Shown here in pieces: positions 34,398-42,969 of a DNA stretch of 64,000 nt (its first letter is position 1; each line of letters begins with the position of its first letter). A program made the translations under genes and the position numbers. The DNA is taken from positions 1 to 64,000 of the forward strand of contig DFKY01000001.1 in assembly GCA_002374095.1 (NCBI GenBank), in the 5' to 3' direction. The notes below the pieces were generated by a model that was not told where the DNA came from, did not search any database, and saw only the letters and a program-made list of their open reading frames with translations. Source of the DNA: Lachnospiraceae bacterium UBA3633 (lineage in GTDB: Bacteria; Bacillota; Clostridia; Lachnospirales; Lachnospiraceae).

Positions 34398-36390
34398 TAA
34401 TCAAGTTAAAAAATATATCTCATTATTATTGGCTTTTTTGTGTCTGATACCTTATTCCCATTTAGCTATATTTAAAAATGGCCTAAAGTTCTTTATCTAC
34501 TTATATATATATATATATATGCCTGGTAAATTACTTGGAAAAAGAGTATTGAAAATTAACTATGATTTGTGGTTAAGTGTTTTAATTTGGTTTTATTTAG
34601 GAGTATTTTTAATCATAGGCGAATATTATATATTATATTGTTTTAATGCTGTTTTTGCTATTAAGATAATACCATTAATATTTTCTTTTATTGAAGTGAT
34701 TATAACTATTCGTTATAATTGTTTAAACATAGATATCGTTAAGACTTTTTATAATGTGATTGATGACATTATTCTTTTTGAGATAGTTTTTTTAATATTG
34801 ACTATATCATGTATGTTGTTTACTAATTTTAACTTCCCTTATCAAGATTCATTGTGTTATTCAGATAGGACTTATCAAATATCTCACATTGCAGGTTTCG
34901 CAACAAATAATCCATTTATGAGTATGACAGTATATGGCAGTCATTTTAAGTATCATTATTTTTATTATTTGTTTTTGTCGTGTGCAAAAATTATTTTTTC
35001 TTATGATGCATATTATTTACTTAATCAACTTGTCGTTACACATATTCCTTTTTTGCTTACAGTTTCGTTGATGAGGCTTTTTAAATTATATTCAAAAAAG
35101 CCCATTTTATTATTTGCTTTTATATTTGCAACTATTTTAAGTTTATTTGGATACAAAAGTTGCTATTTTACTATTCATATTTTATCAAATCATAATTCAG
35201 TTGGTTTTGCATTACCTTTGTTTATACTGATTTGTATAATAACATATAAGTTTATTAAGAATGATAATAAAATGAATATTAGCTTTTATATATTAATCTG
35301 TGCATTGACATTTTTACTAACTGGCATTAAAGCTCCTGCAGGATTATTATTTATTGGTGCTACTATTTTTTATATTTTGTTATTTAATAGACGAAAAAAA
35401 AACGTAATTTTGTCCATCCTAATTGCAGCTTCATTTTTTATAACATATTATTTTGTAATATATAATAACATTCAAACTTCTTACTTTGATATTAACAATA
35501 TATTTGGAAATGTTTCGCTTGCATTTTTTAATGATGCATATAATTCATTAAACAATGACATTTTAAAATGCATATTAAGATTTTTTGCTTTGCCAATGAC
35601 CTTTTTAAAACATTTTAATATCTTTATTATACCAATAATTTATTTTGCAGCATTAACAATTCGTAATACTTTAAAAAACTCTGAAAACAATTATGAATAT
35701 TATACAATTATTACTTCTGCTGGTGTATTTGCTGGTTTCGCTATAGCAATGACTGGAAATTCAAACTATTATTTTTTAATGATGGTATTCCCATTTATCG
35801 CTTTGCTAACGCTTAGATTTTTTAATATGCTTTCTTTGCCTTGTAAATTCATCTTAAAAATTATCCTTATAGTATTTATCATAGTCTTTGCACCTATGAA
35901 TTTAATCAATTTATATAACAGCAAAAACACAAATGAAATTAAAGGATTTGTAGCAACTCTTGATGACATTTATAATTATAATAGTTTTAATCACAAAATA
36001 AGCAATGACTTTGAAGCATATAATTATATTAAAAATAATACTAGCGTTGATTCGTTAATCGCCACAAATATGCAATTCCAAAATAATAATACTGAAGATT
36101 TCCGCATGCATAATCTTGCTGCATTTGGAGAAAGGCATGTTTATCTTGAAGGCTATCAATATGCAGGAATTAATAGCGGATATGCAGATCTTGATAAAAA
36201 TGTTAATAACAATAAAGTAATTTTTTCAAATATTTCTAATTATGAAAAGTATAATTTGATTAAAGAGTTAGGTATTGATTATATCTTTTTCTATAAAAAT
36301 ATTGGAAACAATTATTTTGATAGAGATTCGTTAAGGTTTATTAAAGAATTTGATAATAATGAAGTATCTATATATAGAGTATTATATTGA
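34357..36390 (+). CDS. Large polytopic membrane protein, possibly a GT-C-type glycosyltransferase
   Basis: 677 aa with about 12 hydrophobic segments and a soluble C-terminal domain of about 120 residues with NNTEDFRMHNLAAFGERH and a late IDYIFFYKN. The layout (YMPGKLLG after the first helices, long helical core, extracytoplasmic tail) resembles GT-C membrane transferases that use lipid-linked sugars, but I cannot name the family. The first helix region is encoded by a (TA)n tract (34502-34520). The ATG at 34357 lies in the end of legF and has no ribosome site; the ATG at 34519 after the tract is a poorer alternative because it removes a helix. A tract of nine A's (35394-35402) is also present. 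Confidence 0.68.
   Translation: MIKCIQRCLITLLNNQVKKYISLLLAFLCLIPYSHLAIFKNGLKFFIYLYIYIYMPGKLLGKRVLKINYDLWLSVLIWFYLGVFLIIGEYYILYCFNAVFAIKIIPLIFSFIEVIITIRYNCLNIDIVKTFYNVIDDIILFEIVFLILTISCMLFTNFNFPYQDSLCYSDRTYQISHIAGFATNNPFMSMTVYGSHFKYHYFYYLFLSCAKIIFSYDAYYLLNQLVVTHIPFLLTVSLMRLFKLYSKKPILLFAFIFATILSLFGYKSCYFTIHILSNHNSVGFALPLFILICIITYKFIKNDNKMNISFYILICALTFLLTGIKAPAGLLFIGATIFYILLFNRRKKNVILSILIAASFFITYYFVIYNNIQTSYFDINNIFGNVSLAFFNDAYNSLNNDILKCILRFFALPMTFLKHFNIFIIPIIYFAALTIRNTLKNSENNYEYYTIITSAGVFAGFAIAMTGNSNYYFLMMVFPFIALLTLRFFNMLSLPCKFILKIILIVFIIVFAPMNLINLYNSKNTNEIKGFVATLDDIYNYNSFNHKISNDFEAYNYIKNNTSVDSLIATNMQFQNNNTEDFRMHNLAAFGERHVYLEGYQYAGINSGYADLDKNVNNNKVIFSNISNYEKYNLIKELGIDYIFFYKNIGNNYFDRDSLRFIKEFDNNEVSIYRVLY
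34502..34520 (+). repeat. TA dinucleotide tract inside a coding region
   Basis: Nineteen bases of alternating T and A within the membrane protein gene encode alternating Tyr and Ile. A change by one unit would shift the frame, which makes this a candidate phase-variation tract. Confidence 0.85.
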
Positions 36391-36446
36391 TTATTTCTTC
36401 GATATAATATATAATTATTTTATAAATTTAAATTAGGAGTGTAATT

Positions 36447-37373
36447 TTGAGATTAATATCCTTTGTGATACCATGCTATGGGTCTGAAAACACGATTTCT
36501 AGTGTTGTTAATGATATCATTGCTACGGTCAAAGATGAAGATGAATACGAAATAATTTGCATAAATGATGGTTCAAAAGACAATGTTTATGATGTGTTAT
36601 TTAAAATTGCAAGAGATAACAAAAAGATTAAAGTAATTAATTTATCAAAAAATTTTGGGCAGCATAATGCAATTATGTGTGGTTTTAGACATGCTAAGGG
36701 CGACATTATTGTTTGTCTTGACGATGATGGACAAACTGACCCAACTCAGTGCTATAAATTAATTAATGCATTAGACGATAACACAGATATTGTATTTGCA
36801 AAATATATTCACATTCACCAAAATTGGTTTAGAATATTTTGCTCATATATAAATAAATGTATGAGTATATCATTATTAGGGATGCCTAAAAACATTGTAA
36901 CTAACAGTTATTTTGCGTGCAAAAAGTATATTGTTGAAGAAATAGTTAAGTATAATAACCAATATACTTTTTTAAGTGGATTGCTTTTTAGAACAACTAA
37001 TTGCGTTAAAAATGTTGAAATTAATCATAAAGATCGAAAACATGGTAATTCTGGATATTCATTTTTTAAATTAATATCACTTTGGATGAATGGTTTTACT
37101 GCATTTTCAATTAAACCACTTAGAATCGCATCTATTTTGGGATTTGCCATTGCTTTTATTGGATTTATTTTTGGATCTTATCAAATTATAATGAAGATTA
37201 TTAATCCGCTGAGACAACTTGGTTATAGTTCGTTAATGTGTGTAATATTATTTATTGGTGGTGCAATAATGATAATACTTGGCTTGATTGGTGAATATGT
37301 AGGTAGAATATATATATGTATTAATAATTCACCACAATATGTTATTAAAGAAACGATTAACATTAATGAATAA
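36447..37373 (+). CDS. Polyprenyl-phosphate glycosyltransferase, family 2 (GtrB/ArnC/DPM1-like)
   Basis: It should load a sugar onto undecaprenyl phosphate on the cytoplasmic face, for later flipping. 308 aa: a GT-A domain with FVIPCYGSENTISSVVNDI, CINDGSKD, LSKNFGQHNAIMCGF and LDDDGQTDP, then two C-terminal transmembrane helices (about 230-295) ending in GLIGEYVGRIY, as in GtrB and ArnC. The start is a TTG at 36447 with AGGAG 8 bases upstream. The next gene overlaps by 8 bp. It begins a five-gene side-branch module. Confidence 0.92.
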   Translation: MRLISFVIPCYGSENTISSVVNDIIATVKDEDEYEIICINDGSKDNVYDVLFKIARDNKKIKVINLSKNFGQHNAIMCGFRHAKGDIIVCLDDDGQTDPTQCYKLINALDDNTDIVFAKYIHIHQNWFRIFCSYINKCMSISLLGMPKNIVTNSYFACKKYIVEEIVKYNNQYTFLSGLLFRTTNCVKNVEINHKDRKHGNSGYSFFKLISLWMNGFTAFSIKPLRIASILGFAIAFIGFIFGSYQIIMKIINPLRQLGYSSLMCVILFIGGAIMIILGLIGEYVGRIYICINNSPQYVIKETININE

Positions 37374-37719
37374 TTTTTTTGAGAATTTTAAATATTATTT
37401 TTTATTAATTGCTGCTATTGCTATATATTCAATAACAAGTATTTTTTCAAAACTATCATCGCAGTATACATTTTTATCAAAAGAATATATAGTATTTTTT
37501 TTATTAATAATACTTTTTTTAGGATTTTATGCTATACTTTGGCAGCAAATTTTAAAACATATTGATTTATCAGTTGCAATTTCATTTAAACCAATTGTAT
37601 TAGTGTTTAATACAATTTGGGCATATTTGTTTTTTTTTGAAAAAGTTTTAATTAAAAATATTATTGGTTTGTGCATCATATTAATTGGAGTATCAATAAT
37701 TGCTTTACACAATGAATAA
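37366..37719 (+). CDS. Small EamA/SMR-like membrane protein, ArnE/ArnF-type flippase subunit (1)
   Basis: 117 aa with four hydrophobic segments and the half-EamA pattern VAISFKPIVLVFNTIWAYLFF followed by IIGLCIILIGVSIIAL, as in ArnE/ArnF, which flip undecaprenyl-phosphate-aminoarabinose. The ATG at 37366 forms ATGAATAA with the stop of the transferase gene; the same junction recurs with the next gene. A run of nine T's (37630-37638) lies in the gene. It probably works as a heterodimer with its neighbour to flip the sugar loaded by the GtrB-like enzyme. Confidence 0.83.
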   Translation: MNNFFENFKYYFLLIAAIAIYSITSIFSKLSSQYTFLSKEYIVFFLLIILFLGFYAILWQQILKHIDLSVAISFKPIVLVFNTIWAYLFFFEKVLIKNIIGLCIILIGVSIIALHNE

Positions 37720-38056
37720 AACAATATATATACTGCTTTTATTATTTAATGCATTATTATCAGCATTTTCTCAAGTGTTACTAAAAAAGGCTGCTGTGAA
37801 TAATAATAAAAGTTTATTTTTACAATACATTAATTTAACTGTTATATCAGCATATTTGATTTATGTTATAGTTTTGATGGTCAATATATATGCTATGAGG
37901 TTTTTAAGTATTGGCATTGTGACAACATTTTCAGAAACTTTGCCTTTATTATTTACTATATTTGCAAGTAAGCTTTTTTTTAATGAAAGCATTAATACAT
38001 ATAAAGTTATTGGTGCCATTATTGTTGTGATTGGAGTAGTTTTAGTTTTATTATAA
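37712..38056 (+). CDS. Small EamA/SMR-like membrane protein, ArnE/ArnF-type flippase subunit (2)
   Basis: 114 aa, four transmembrane segments, with LLFNALLSAFSQVLLKKAA at the N terminus, a central YAMRFLSIGIVTTFSE block and KVIGAIIVVIGVVLVLL at the end, typical of ArnE/ArnF-like subunits. It overlaps subunit 1 by 8 bp (ATGAATAA). The paired arrangement supports heterodimer formation. It could be a general small multidrug-type exporter, but its place between a polyprenyl-phosphate transferase and an aminosugar transaminase argues for lipid-linked sugar flipping. Confidence 0.84.
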   Translation: MNKTIYILLLLFNALLSAFSQVLLKKAAVNNNKSLFLQYINLTVISAYLIYVIVLMVNIYAMRFLSIGIVTTFSETLPLLFTIFASKLFFNESINTYKVIGAIIVVIGVVLVLL

Positions 38057-38081
38057 TATATTATATTATGGAGATGCTATT

Positions 38082-39212
38082 ATGATACCATTTAATATTC
38101 CGCCATTTGTTGGTTCGGAACTAGACTATATTAAACAAGCTGTAGAAAAAAGAAAAATATGTGGAGATGGCGATTGGACAAAAAAGTGCAGTACAAAAAT
38201 AGAAGCAATTACTAATGCAAAAAAATGTCTTTTGACCACTTCTGGTACTCATGCGCTTGATATGAGTGCTCTGCTTTCTAATTTATCAACTGATGATGAG
38301 GTAATATTGCCTTCTTTTACTTTCACATCTACTGCAAATGCATTTGCATTAGTTGGAGCTAAGCTAAGATTTGTTGATATACGTCCAGACACTATGAATA
38401 TTGATGAGAAATTGATTGAAAATGCAATTACGAACAAAACAAAAGTAATATCAGTTGTTCATTATGCTGGTGTTTCGTGTGAGATGGATAGAATAATGTC
38501 TATTGCAAAAAAGTATAATTTGATTGTTGTTGAAGATGCTGCGCAAGCAATATTCAGTAAATATAAAGGAAGACCTCTTGGGACCATAGGCAATTATGGT
38601 TGTTTATCATTCCATGAAACAAAAAATTTAAGCATGGGTGAAGGGGGCGCTTTACTTCTAACTAATGAGAATGATATTGAAAAAGCAGAGATACTTAGAG
38701 AAAAAGGAACTGATAGATCAAAGTTTTTTAGAGGACAAGTAGACAAATACACTTGGCAAGATAAGGGTTCTTCATATTTACCATCAGAATTGAATGCGGC
38801 ATATCTTTATGCACAGCTTGAAAATTCTGATAGAATTCAAAAATCAAGAATGAATGCATGGCGTACATATAAAAATGAACTTTCTGAGCTTGAACACAAG
38901 GGCTATATTGAAATAATGAAAGTTCCAGCTGAATGTGAGCATAATGCTCATATGTTTTATATAAAGTGCAATGATTTACATGAAAGAAGTAAGTTGATTG
39001 ATTATTTAAAGAAAAACGGAATAAATGCTGTATTCCATTATATACCACTTCATTCTGCACCAGCTGGAAGAAGGTATGGGAAGTTTGTAGGCGAAGATAA
39101 TTATACAACGAAAGAAAGTGAAAGACTTCTAAGGCTACCTCTTTATTATTCAATTACCAATGAAGATGTGCTTTACATTTGTGATTTAATCACAAAGTTT
39201 TATTGTAAATAA
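38082..39212 (+). CDS. wecE: dTDP-4-amino-4,6-dideoxygalactose transaminase (WecE/RffA)
   Basis: A 376-aa PLP enzyme that aminates dTDP-4-keto-6-deoxyglucose to dTDP-4-amino-4,6-dideoxygalactose (Fuc4N). Close resemblance to E. coli WecE is visible along the whole length: MIPFNIPPFVGSELDY, KICGDGDWTKKC, VDIRPDTMNIDE, VVHYAGVSCEMD, SFHETKN with the Schiff-base Lys near 181, FFRGQVDKYTW and FHYIPLHSAPAG. No dTDP-glucose synthase or dehydratase gene lies in the window, so that substrate must come from elsewhere. It sits inside the side-branch module. Confidence 0.95.
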   Translation: MIPFNIPPFVGSELDYIKQAVEKRKICGDGDWTKKCSTKIEAITNAKKCLLTTSGTHALDMSALLSNLSTDDEVILPSFTFTSTANAFALVGAKLRFVDIRPDTMNIDEKLIENAITNKTKVISVVHYAGVSCEMDRIMSIAKKYNLIVVEDAAQAIFSKYKGRPLGTIGNYGCLSFHETKNLSMGEGGALLLTNENDIEKAEILREKGTDRSKFFRGQVDKYTWQDKGSSYLPSELNAAYLYAQLENSDRIQKSRMNAWRTYKNELSELEHKGYIEIMKVPAECEHNAHMFYIKCNDLHERSKLIDYLKKNGINAVFHYIPLHSAPAGRRYGKFVGEDNYTTKESERLLRLPLYYSITNEDVLYICDLITKFYCK

Positions 39213-39227
39213 AGGAGAGTTAATTTA

Positions 39228-40820
39228 ATGCTAAAACCGCTAATTAATGAATTCGATGAATTGATTGCAACTTTTAAACAAAATATAAAAAAACATATAA
39301 AATTTTTTATTTTAATCTATGTAGCCTCAATATTGTTATACCAATTCTTTATCAACAATTTATTAATTAATACATATGACCCAATGGTAAGTGGGACATT
39401 TACATGGAGTGCAGGCTGGAATTCGTTACTCGGAAGATATTTTAACTCATTTCTCGTTGTATTGTTCCAAGGGCTTAATGCTGAACCATTAAATACACTA
39501 ATAGCATTGCTTATAATATGTATAAGCATTCAAATAGTGTTTTGTTTATTTGACGAAGAAAATATTTTCACTGCATTTTTATCAATGTTTATCATTACAT
39601 CATCATCTAACTATTTAATACTATCACATCGGTATTCGTCAATTGCTGCATGCGTTCAGCTGCTATTTGCTATATTAGCTGTATTTGTTATTGTTAAATT
39701 TAAAAATGTATATATAAAAATGTTTCTTTCAACTTTATCGATTATTTTATCTTTAGCATCAGGACAGTACTCAATTGCTCTATCATTGATTATCTTTTTT
39801 ATGTATGTATTATATTCTTACTTATTTTATAAATTAGATATAAAGACAATAATCAAAATATCACTTCAATTTGTTGTTTCATTTATTTTGGGAATAGTTT
39901 TATATAGGATATCTTGGTTGCTATTGTTGAAAGTAGCTAATATGAAGCTTAATGATTATTTTGGAAATAATGAGATTAGTTTAATAAATATTGTTACATC
40001 GGTGCCTTATGCTTTTGTTGGATCATTTAAAGCTTTTTATAATTACTTTACGGGAAAGATTTTGCAATTTAATTTCTTTAATGCATATTATGTATATTTT
40101 GTTTTTTTTGGAGTTTTTATATTTATTCTTTCTTTTTATGTGTTTAAAATATATAAAAGTATTGTGCAAGTTATTGTTATTGACGCATTAATTGTATTAG
40201 CTGTGCCATCAATGCTGGCTTTAACCATTTACTTTACTCCATCGGCAATTTATATTAGGCCACATCAGACAATCCCTTATGTATTTTTTATTCCAATAGT
40301 TGCAATTTTTGTAAAAAAAATATTGATTACCAGTCATATTCCAAAAACTATTTTTATCATTTTTTTAATTTCTATTTTGCATGCACAAGTTTTGCAAATG
40401 TCTGCAGACTTTGATACTATGTATCGTAGTAAAATTTCTACAACAAATTTTTATAATCTTATATTGAATCGCCTGAACGAAAGAGGACTATTGTCAGCTG
40501 ATAATATATTATTCTTTGGAAACATCACTAAAAATGATTTATATTACAATCAAGATTATAGTGAAAAGTATACAAAACGTGATAAACGAAATCATAGTTT
40601 TATTGTAGGGAACATTGATGGTTCTGAGAATTCTTGGTACACTGATTGTATTAGAGGTTATATTAATAATTATATTGGGCTAGACATCAATATGGTATAT
40701 AATGGAGATTATTCCAAATTTTTAGAATCAGATCAATATAAGAATGCTAGGCCATTTCCATCAGATGAGAGCATATTTGTATTAGATAATTCTGAAATTA
40801 TTGTGAAAGTTTCAGATTAA
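39228..40820 (+). CDS. GtrII-like membrane glucosyltransferase-family protein
   Basis: A 530-aa GT-C-type membrane protein. The N-terminal extracytoplasmic region, with YDPMVSGTFTWSAGWNSLLGR after the first helix, matches the Glucos_trans_II family that transfers a sugar from undecaprenyl phosphate onto a polymer outside the membrane. About ten helices follow, with a soluble tail of about 120 residues. GGAG precedes the ATG. With the GtrB-like transferase, the ArnE/F-like pair and WecE it makes a complete load-flip-transfer module. The sugar added is probably Fuc4N or a derivative, which is inferred. Confidence 0.85.
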   Translation: MLKPLINEFDELIATFKQNIKKHIKFFILIYVASILLYQFFINNLLINTYDPMVSGTFTWSAGWNSLLGRYFNSFLVVLFQGLNAEPLNTLIALLIICISIQIVFCLFDEENIFTAFLSMFIITSSSNYLILSHRYSSIAACVQLLFAILAVFVIVKFKNVYIKMFLSTLSIILSLASGQYSIALSLIIFFMYVLYSYLFYKLDIKTIIKISLQFVVSFILGIVLYRISWLLLLKVANMKLNDYFGNNEISLINIVTSVPYAFVGSFKAFYNYFTGKILQFNFFNAYYVYFVFFGVFIFILSFYVFKIYKSIVQVIVIDALIVLAVPSMLALTIYFTPSAIYIRPHQTIPYVFFIPIVAIFVKKILITSHIPKTIFIIFLISILHAQVLQMSADFDTMYRSKISTTNFYNLILNRLNERGLLSADNILFFGNITKNDLYYNQDYSEKYTKRDKRNHSFIVGNIDGSENSWYTDCIRGYINNYIGLDINMVYNGDYSKFLESDQYKNARPFPSDESIFVLDNSEIIVKVSD

Positions 40821-40823
40821 ATT

Positions 40824-41645
40824 ATGAAGAATGATATTGGAAAAACTATTAAGCTTTTAAGAACTAGAGCTAATCTTACACAGAGTGAGCTTGCAAAAAA
40901 AATTGGAATTACAGACAAAGCGGTTTCTAAATGGGAACGAGGCTTAAGTTATCCAGATATTACATATATTAGTAAACTCGCTATCATACTTGATGTTGAC
41001 TCCGATGCACTGTTTATCGAAGAGAATAAACATATGTCAACAACATGGGGTGGGATATTATATATTCCAAAGAGCGAAAAAGGTATTTCTCTAAAAACAA
41101 AACTAAATAACAAATCATTATTTGATTTAATGATAAGTTATTTTTTACTTGTGAATATAAATGATATTTTAATTGTCTGTGATGAAAGCGATATTAGCTT
41201 TATAAAAAAATCAAAAAAGAAAATATGTGATTATGGAATTTACATTGAAGTAGTTTCGCATAAAGAGTACTTATTGAAAGAAAAAAATGTAGTTTATAAA
41301 AACAATTCAAATATAATGTTAATATATGGTTTGTTTTTTATATATGGAGTAGGGCTCACATCAACATTTCAAAGAGCAATGATGGATTCATCAAAAATAC
41401 TTACATTTGATAATCCTAGAATTCCAATAATTTATGGTAATAAAGCAAATATTATAGATATAATCAAAAATAATCACTTTGACAAAGAATATGAAACATA
41501 TAAAATGTTTAGAGGGTATATTAAAATAGATTTAAATTCAAAAAAAAATGTAAAAAAATGTGCGGATTTAATTACAGAATTAGAAAGCATTGGGAATATC
41601 GATATATATAATCCAATTGAAATAATTAAAAATAGAAAAATATGA
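40824..41645 (+). CDS. XRE-type HTH regulator fused to a degenerate RmlA-like nucleotidyltransferase domain
   Basis: Residues 1-60 are a Cro/CI-type DNA-binding domain (LTQSELAKKIGITDKAVSKW). Residues about 66-200 can be laid along the glucose-1-phosphate thymidylyltransferase RmlA: WGGILYIP at the first strand, NKSLFDLMISYFLLVNINDI matching the KPMIYYPLSTLMLAGIRDI segment, ILIVCDESD, and LIYGLFFIYG matching LGDNIFYGH. The GG-x-GTR loop and the metal-binding Asp are lost, so catalysis is unlikely. The domain may bind a sugar phosphate or dTDP-sugar and control DNA binding. It is the last gene before a terminator, 3 bp after the GtrII-like gene. Length is 273 aa. Confidence 0.8.
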   Translation: MKNDIGKTIKLLRTRANLTQSELAKKIGITDKAVSKWERGLSYPDITYISKLAIILDVDSDALFIEENKHMSTTWGGILYIPKSEKGISLKTKLNNKSLFDLMISYFLLVNINDILIVCDESDISFIKKSKKKICDYGIYIEVVSHKEYLLKEKNVVYKNNSNIMLIYGLFFIYGVGLTSTFQRAMMDSSKILTFDNPRIPIIYGNKANIIDIIKNNHFDKEYETYKMFRGYIKIDLNSKKNVKKCADLITELESIGNIDIYNPIEIIKNRKI

Positions 41646-41717
41646 TTTTAATTTAATAGTGCTTCTTAAGAAATATGTAAGAACTTGAGAGGCATATTGT
41701 TTAATGATTTTATAAAC

Positions 41718-41744
41718 TAAACCAATAGTCGGTTTATTTTTTTT
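41718..41744 (+). terminator. Rho-independent terminator at the end of the glycan cluster
   Basis: TAAACC (41718-41723) pairs with GGTTTA (41731-41736) around a 7-base loop, followed by eight T's (41737-41744). It separates the glycan genes from the ATP-grasp/Tct unit. Confidence 0.82.
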
Positions 41745-41767
41745 GTCGATATGTTAGACTTGTAGTT

Positions 41768-42955
41768 ATGAAGAAGAAATTGATGATTTTAAATGGAAGT
41801 CATAGTGACATTCCACTAATAACAAGAGGAAAGCAACTTGGGTTTGAAGTAATAACATTGGGAAATGATATTAATTCAATTGGACATAAATATGCGGATA
41901 AACATATTAATGTAGATTATTCTGATAAATCCGCTGTGTTAGAATGTGCAAAAAAAGAAAATATAGATTATATATGTTCTTGCGCAAATGATTTTGGTAT
42001 ACTTAGTGCTTGTTATGTAGCTGAAAAATTGAATTTGCCTGGTCATGATGATTTTGAGGTTTGCACAATGCTACATCATAAGGATAAATTTAAAAAACTT
42101 GTTAAAAAATATAATTTGTTGTCGCCAAATGCTGAAGACTTTGATGATGTGAATAAAGCGATAGATTATTCATTGTCAAAAAAAGGAAAAGTTGTTATAA
42201 AACCAATTGATTTAGGCGGAGGGAAGGGTGTCTCTACTCCAGAAACTAATGATGAAAAAAAAGAATCAATTTCATTGGCTTTTAAGTATTCTCGTCAAAA
42301 AAAAGTTGTAGTTGAAGATTTTATTAATGGCACTAACCATTCTATGACTGTGTTTTTGATAAATGGTAAAGTGAGATATTGCTTTACTGATAATGAGTAT
42401 TATTACAAAAATAACTTTTTATGTTGTACATCCCTTGGACCTGCAGATAGAATAGATAGTTATAAAAATAGGCTATTATCAGAATGCGAAAAAATTGCTA
42501 AAATACTAAACTTAGTTGATGGACACTTACATTTACAATATAGACTTGATGACGATAATAATCCGTGGATTATTGAATATACAAGAAGGATGGCAGGAGA
42601 TTTATTTTCATATCCTGTTGAATTGGCACTTGGAATAGATGAATCCATGTATATTGTTAAAGCTGAATGCGGATTAAATATTTCTGACTTGCCTTATATG
42701 CCAATACAAAGTGGCTATGTTGGTAGACATTGTTTTATGACTCCTCAAAATGGAGTTATTGAATCGTATGATATTGATAAAGAACTTGAAAAATACATTA
42801 CATATAAATTGGATTGGTTTCATCCAAATTATGTAATAGATGATTATATGAAAGATAAATTTGGAATTATAATTTTTGATTTTAAAACGAAAGATAACGC
42901 AAATAAATTTATACCAAATATTTCAAGCTTTATAAAATACAATTATAAAAAATAG
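41768..42955 (+). CDS. ATP-grasp ligase-like protein of unknown substrate
   Basis: A 395-aa protein with a preATP-grasp Rossmann domain (KLMILNGSHSDIPLITRGKQLG), an ATP-binding loop VVIKPIDLGGGKGVS near residue 143 and the metal-binding pattern WIIEYTRRMAGDLFSYP near 263-280. Relatives join a carboxylate to an amine or thiol through an acyl phosphate, for example in carboxylase, peptide or sugar-modifying pathways. It lies 14 bp upstream of a tricarboxylate-type transporter, so it may use the imported acid, or attach an amino acid to a surface sugar. No substrate can be read directly. Confidence 0.82.
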   Translation: MKKKLMILNGSHSDIPLITRGKQLGFEVITLGNDINSIGHKYADKHINVDYSDKSAVLECAKKENIDYICSCANDFGILSACYVAEKLNLPGHDDFEVCTMLHHKDKFKKLVKKYNLLSPNAEDFDDVNKAIDYSLSKKGKVVIKPIDLGGGKGVSTPETNDEKKESISLAFKYSRQKKVVVEDFINGTNHSMTVFLINGKVRYCFTDNEYYYKNNFLCCTSLGPADRIDSYKNRLLSECEKIAKILNLVDGHLHLQYRLDDDNNPWIIEYTRRMAGDLFSYPVELALGIDESMYIVKAECGLNISDLPYMPIQSGYVGRHCFMTPQNGVIESYDIDKELEKYITYKLDWFHPNYVIDDYMKDKFGIIIFDFKTKDNANKFIPNISSFIKYNYKK

Positions 42956-42969
42956 GGGGATTGTAAATA

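Noticed and set aside
38728..39153. Minus-strand open frame of 141 codons opposite wecE
   Set aside because: wecE matches its family over the full length; the antisense frame has no family features.
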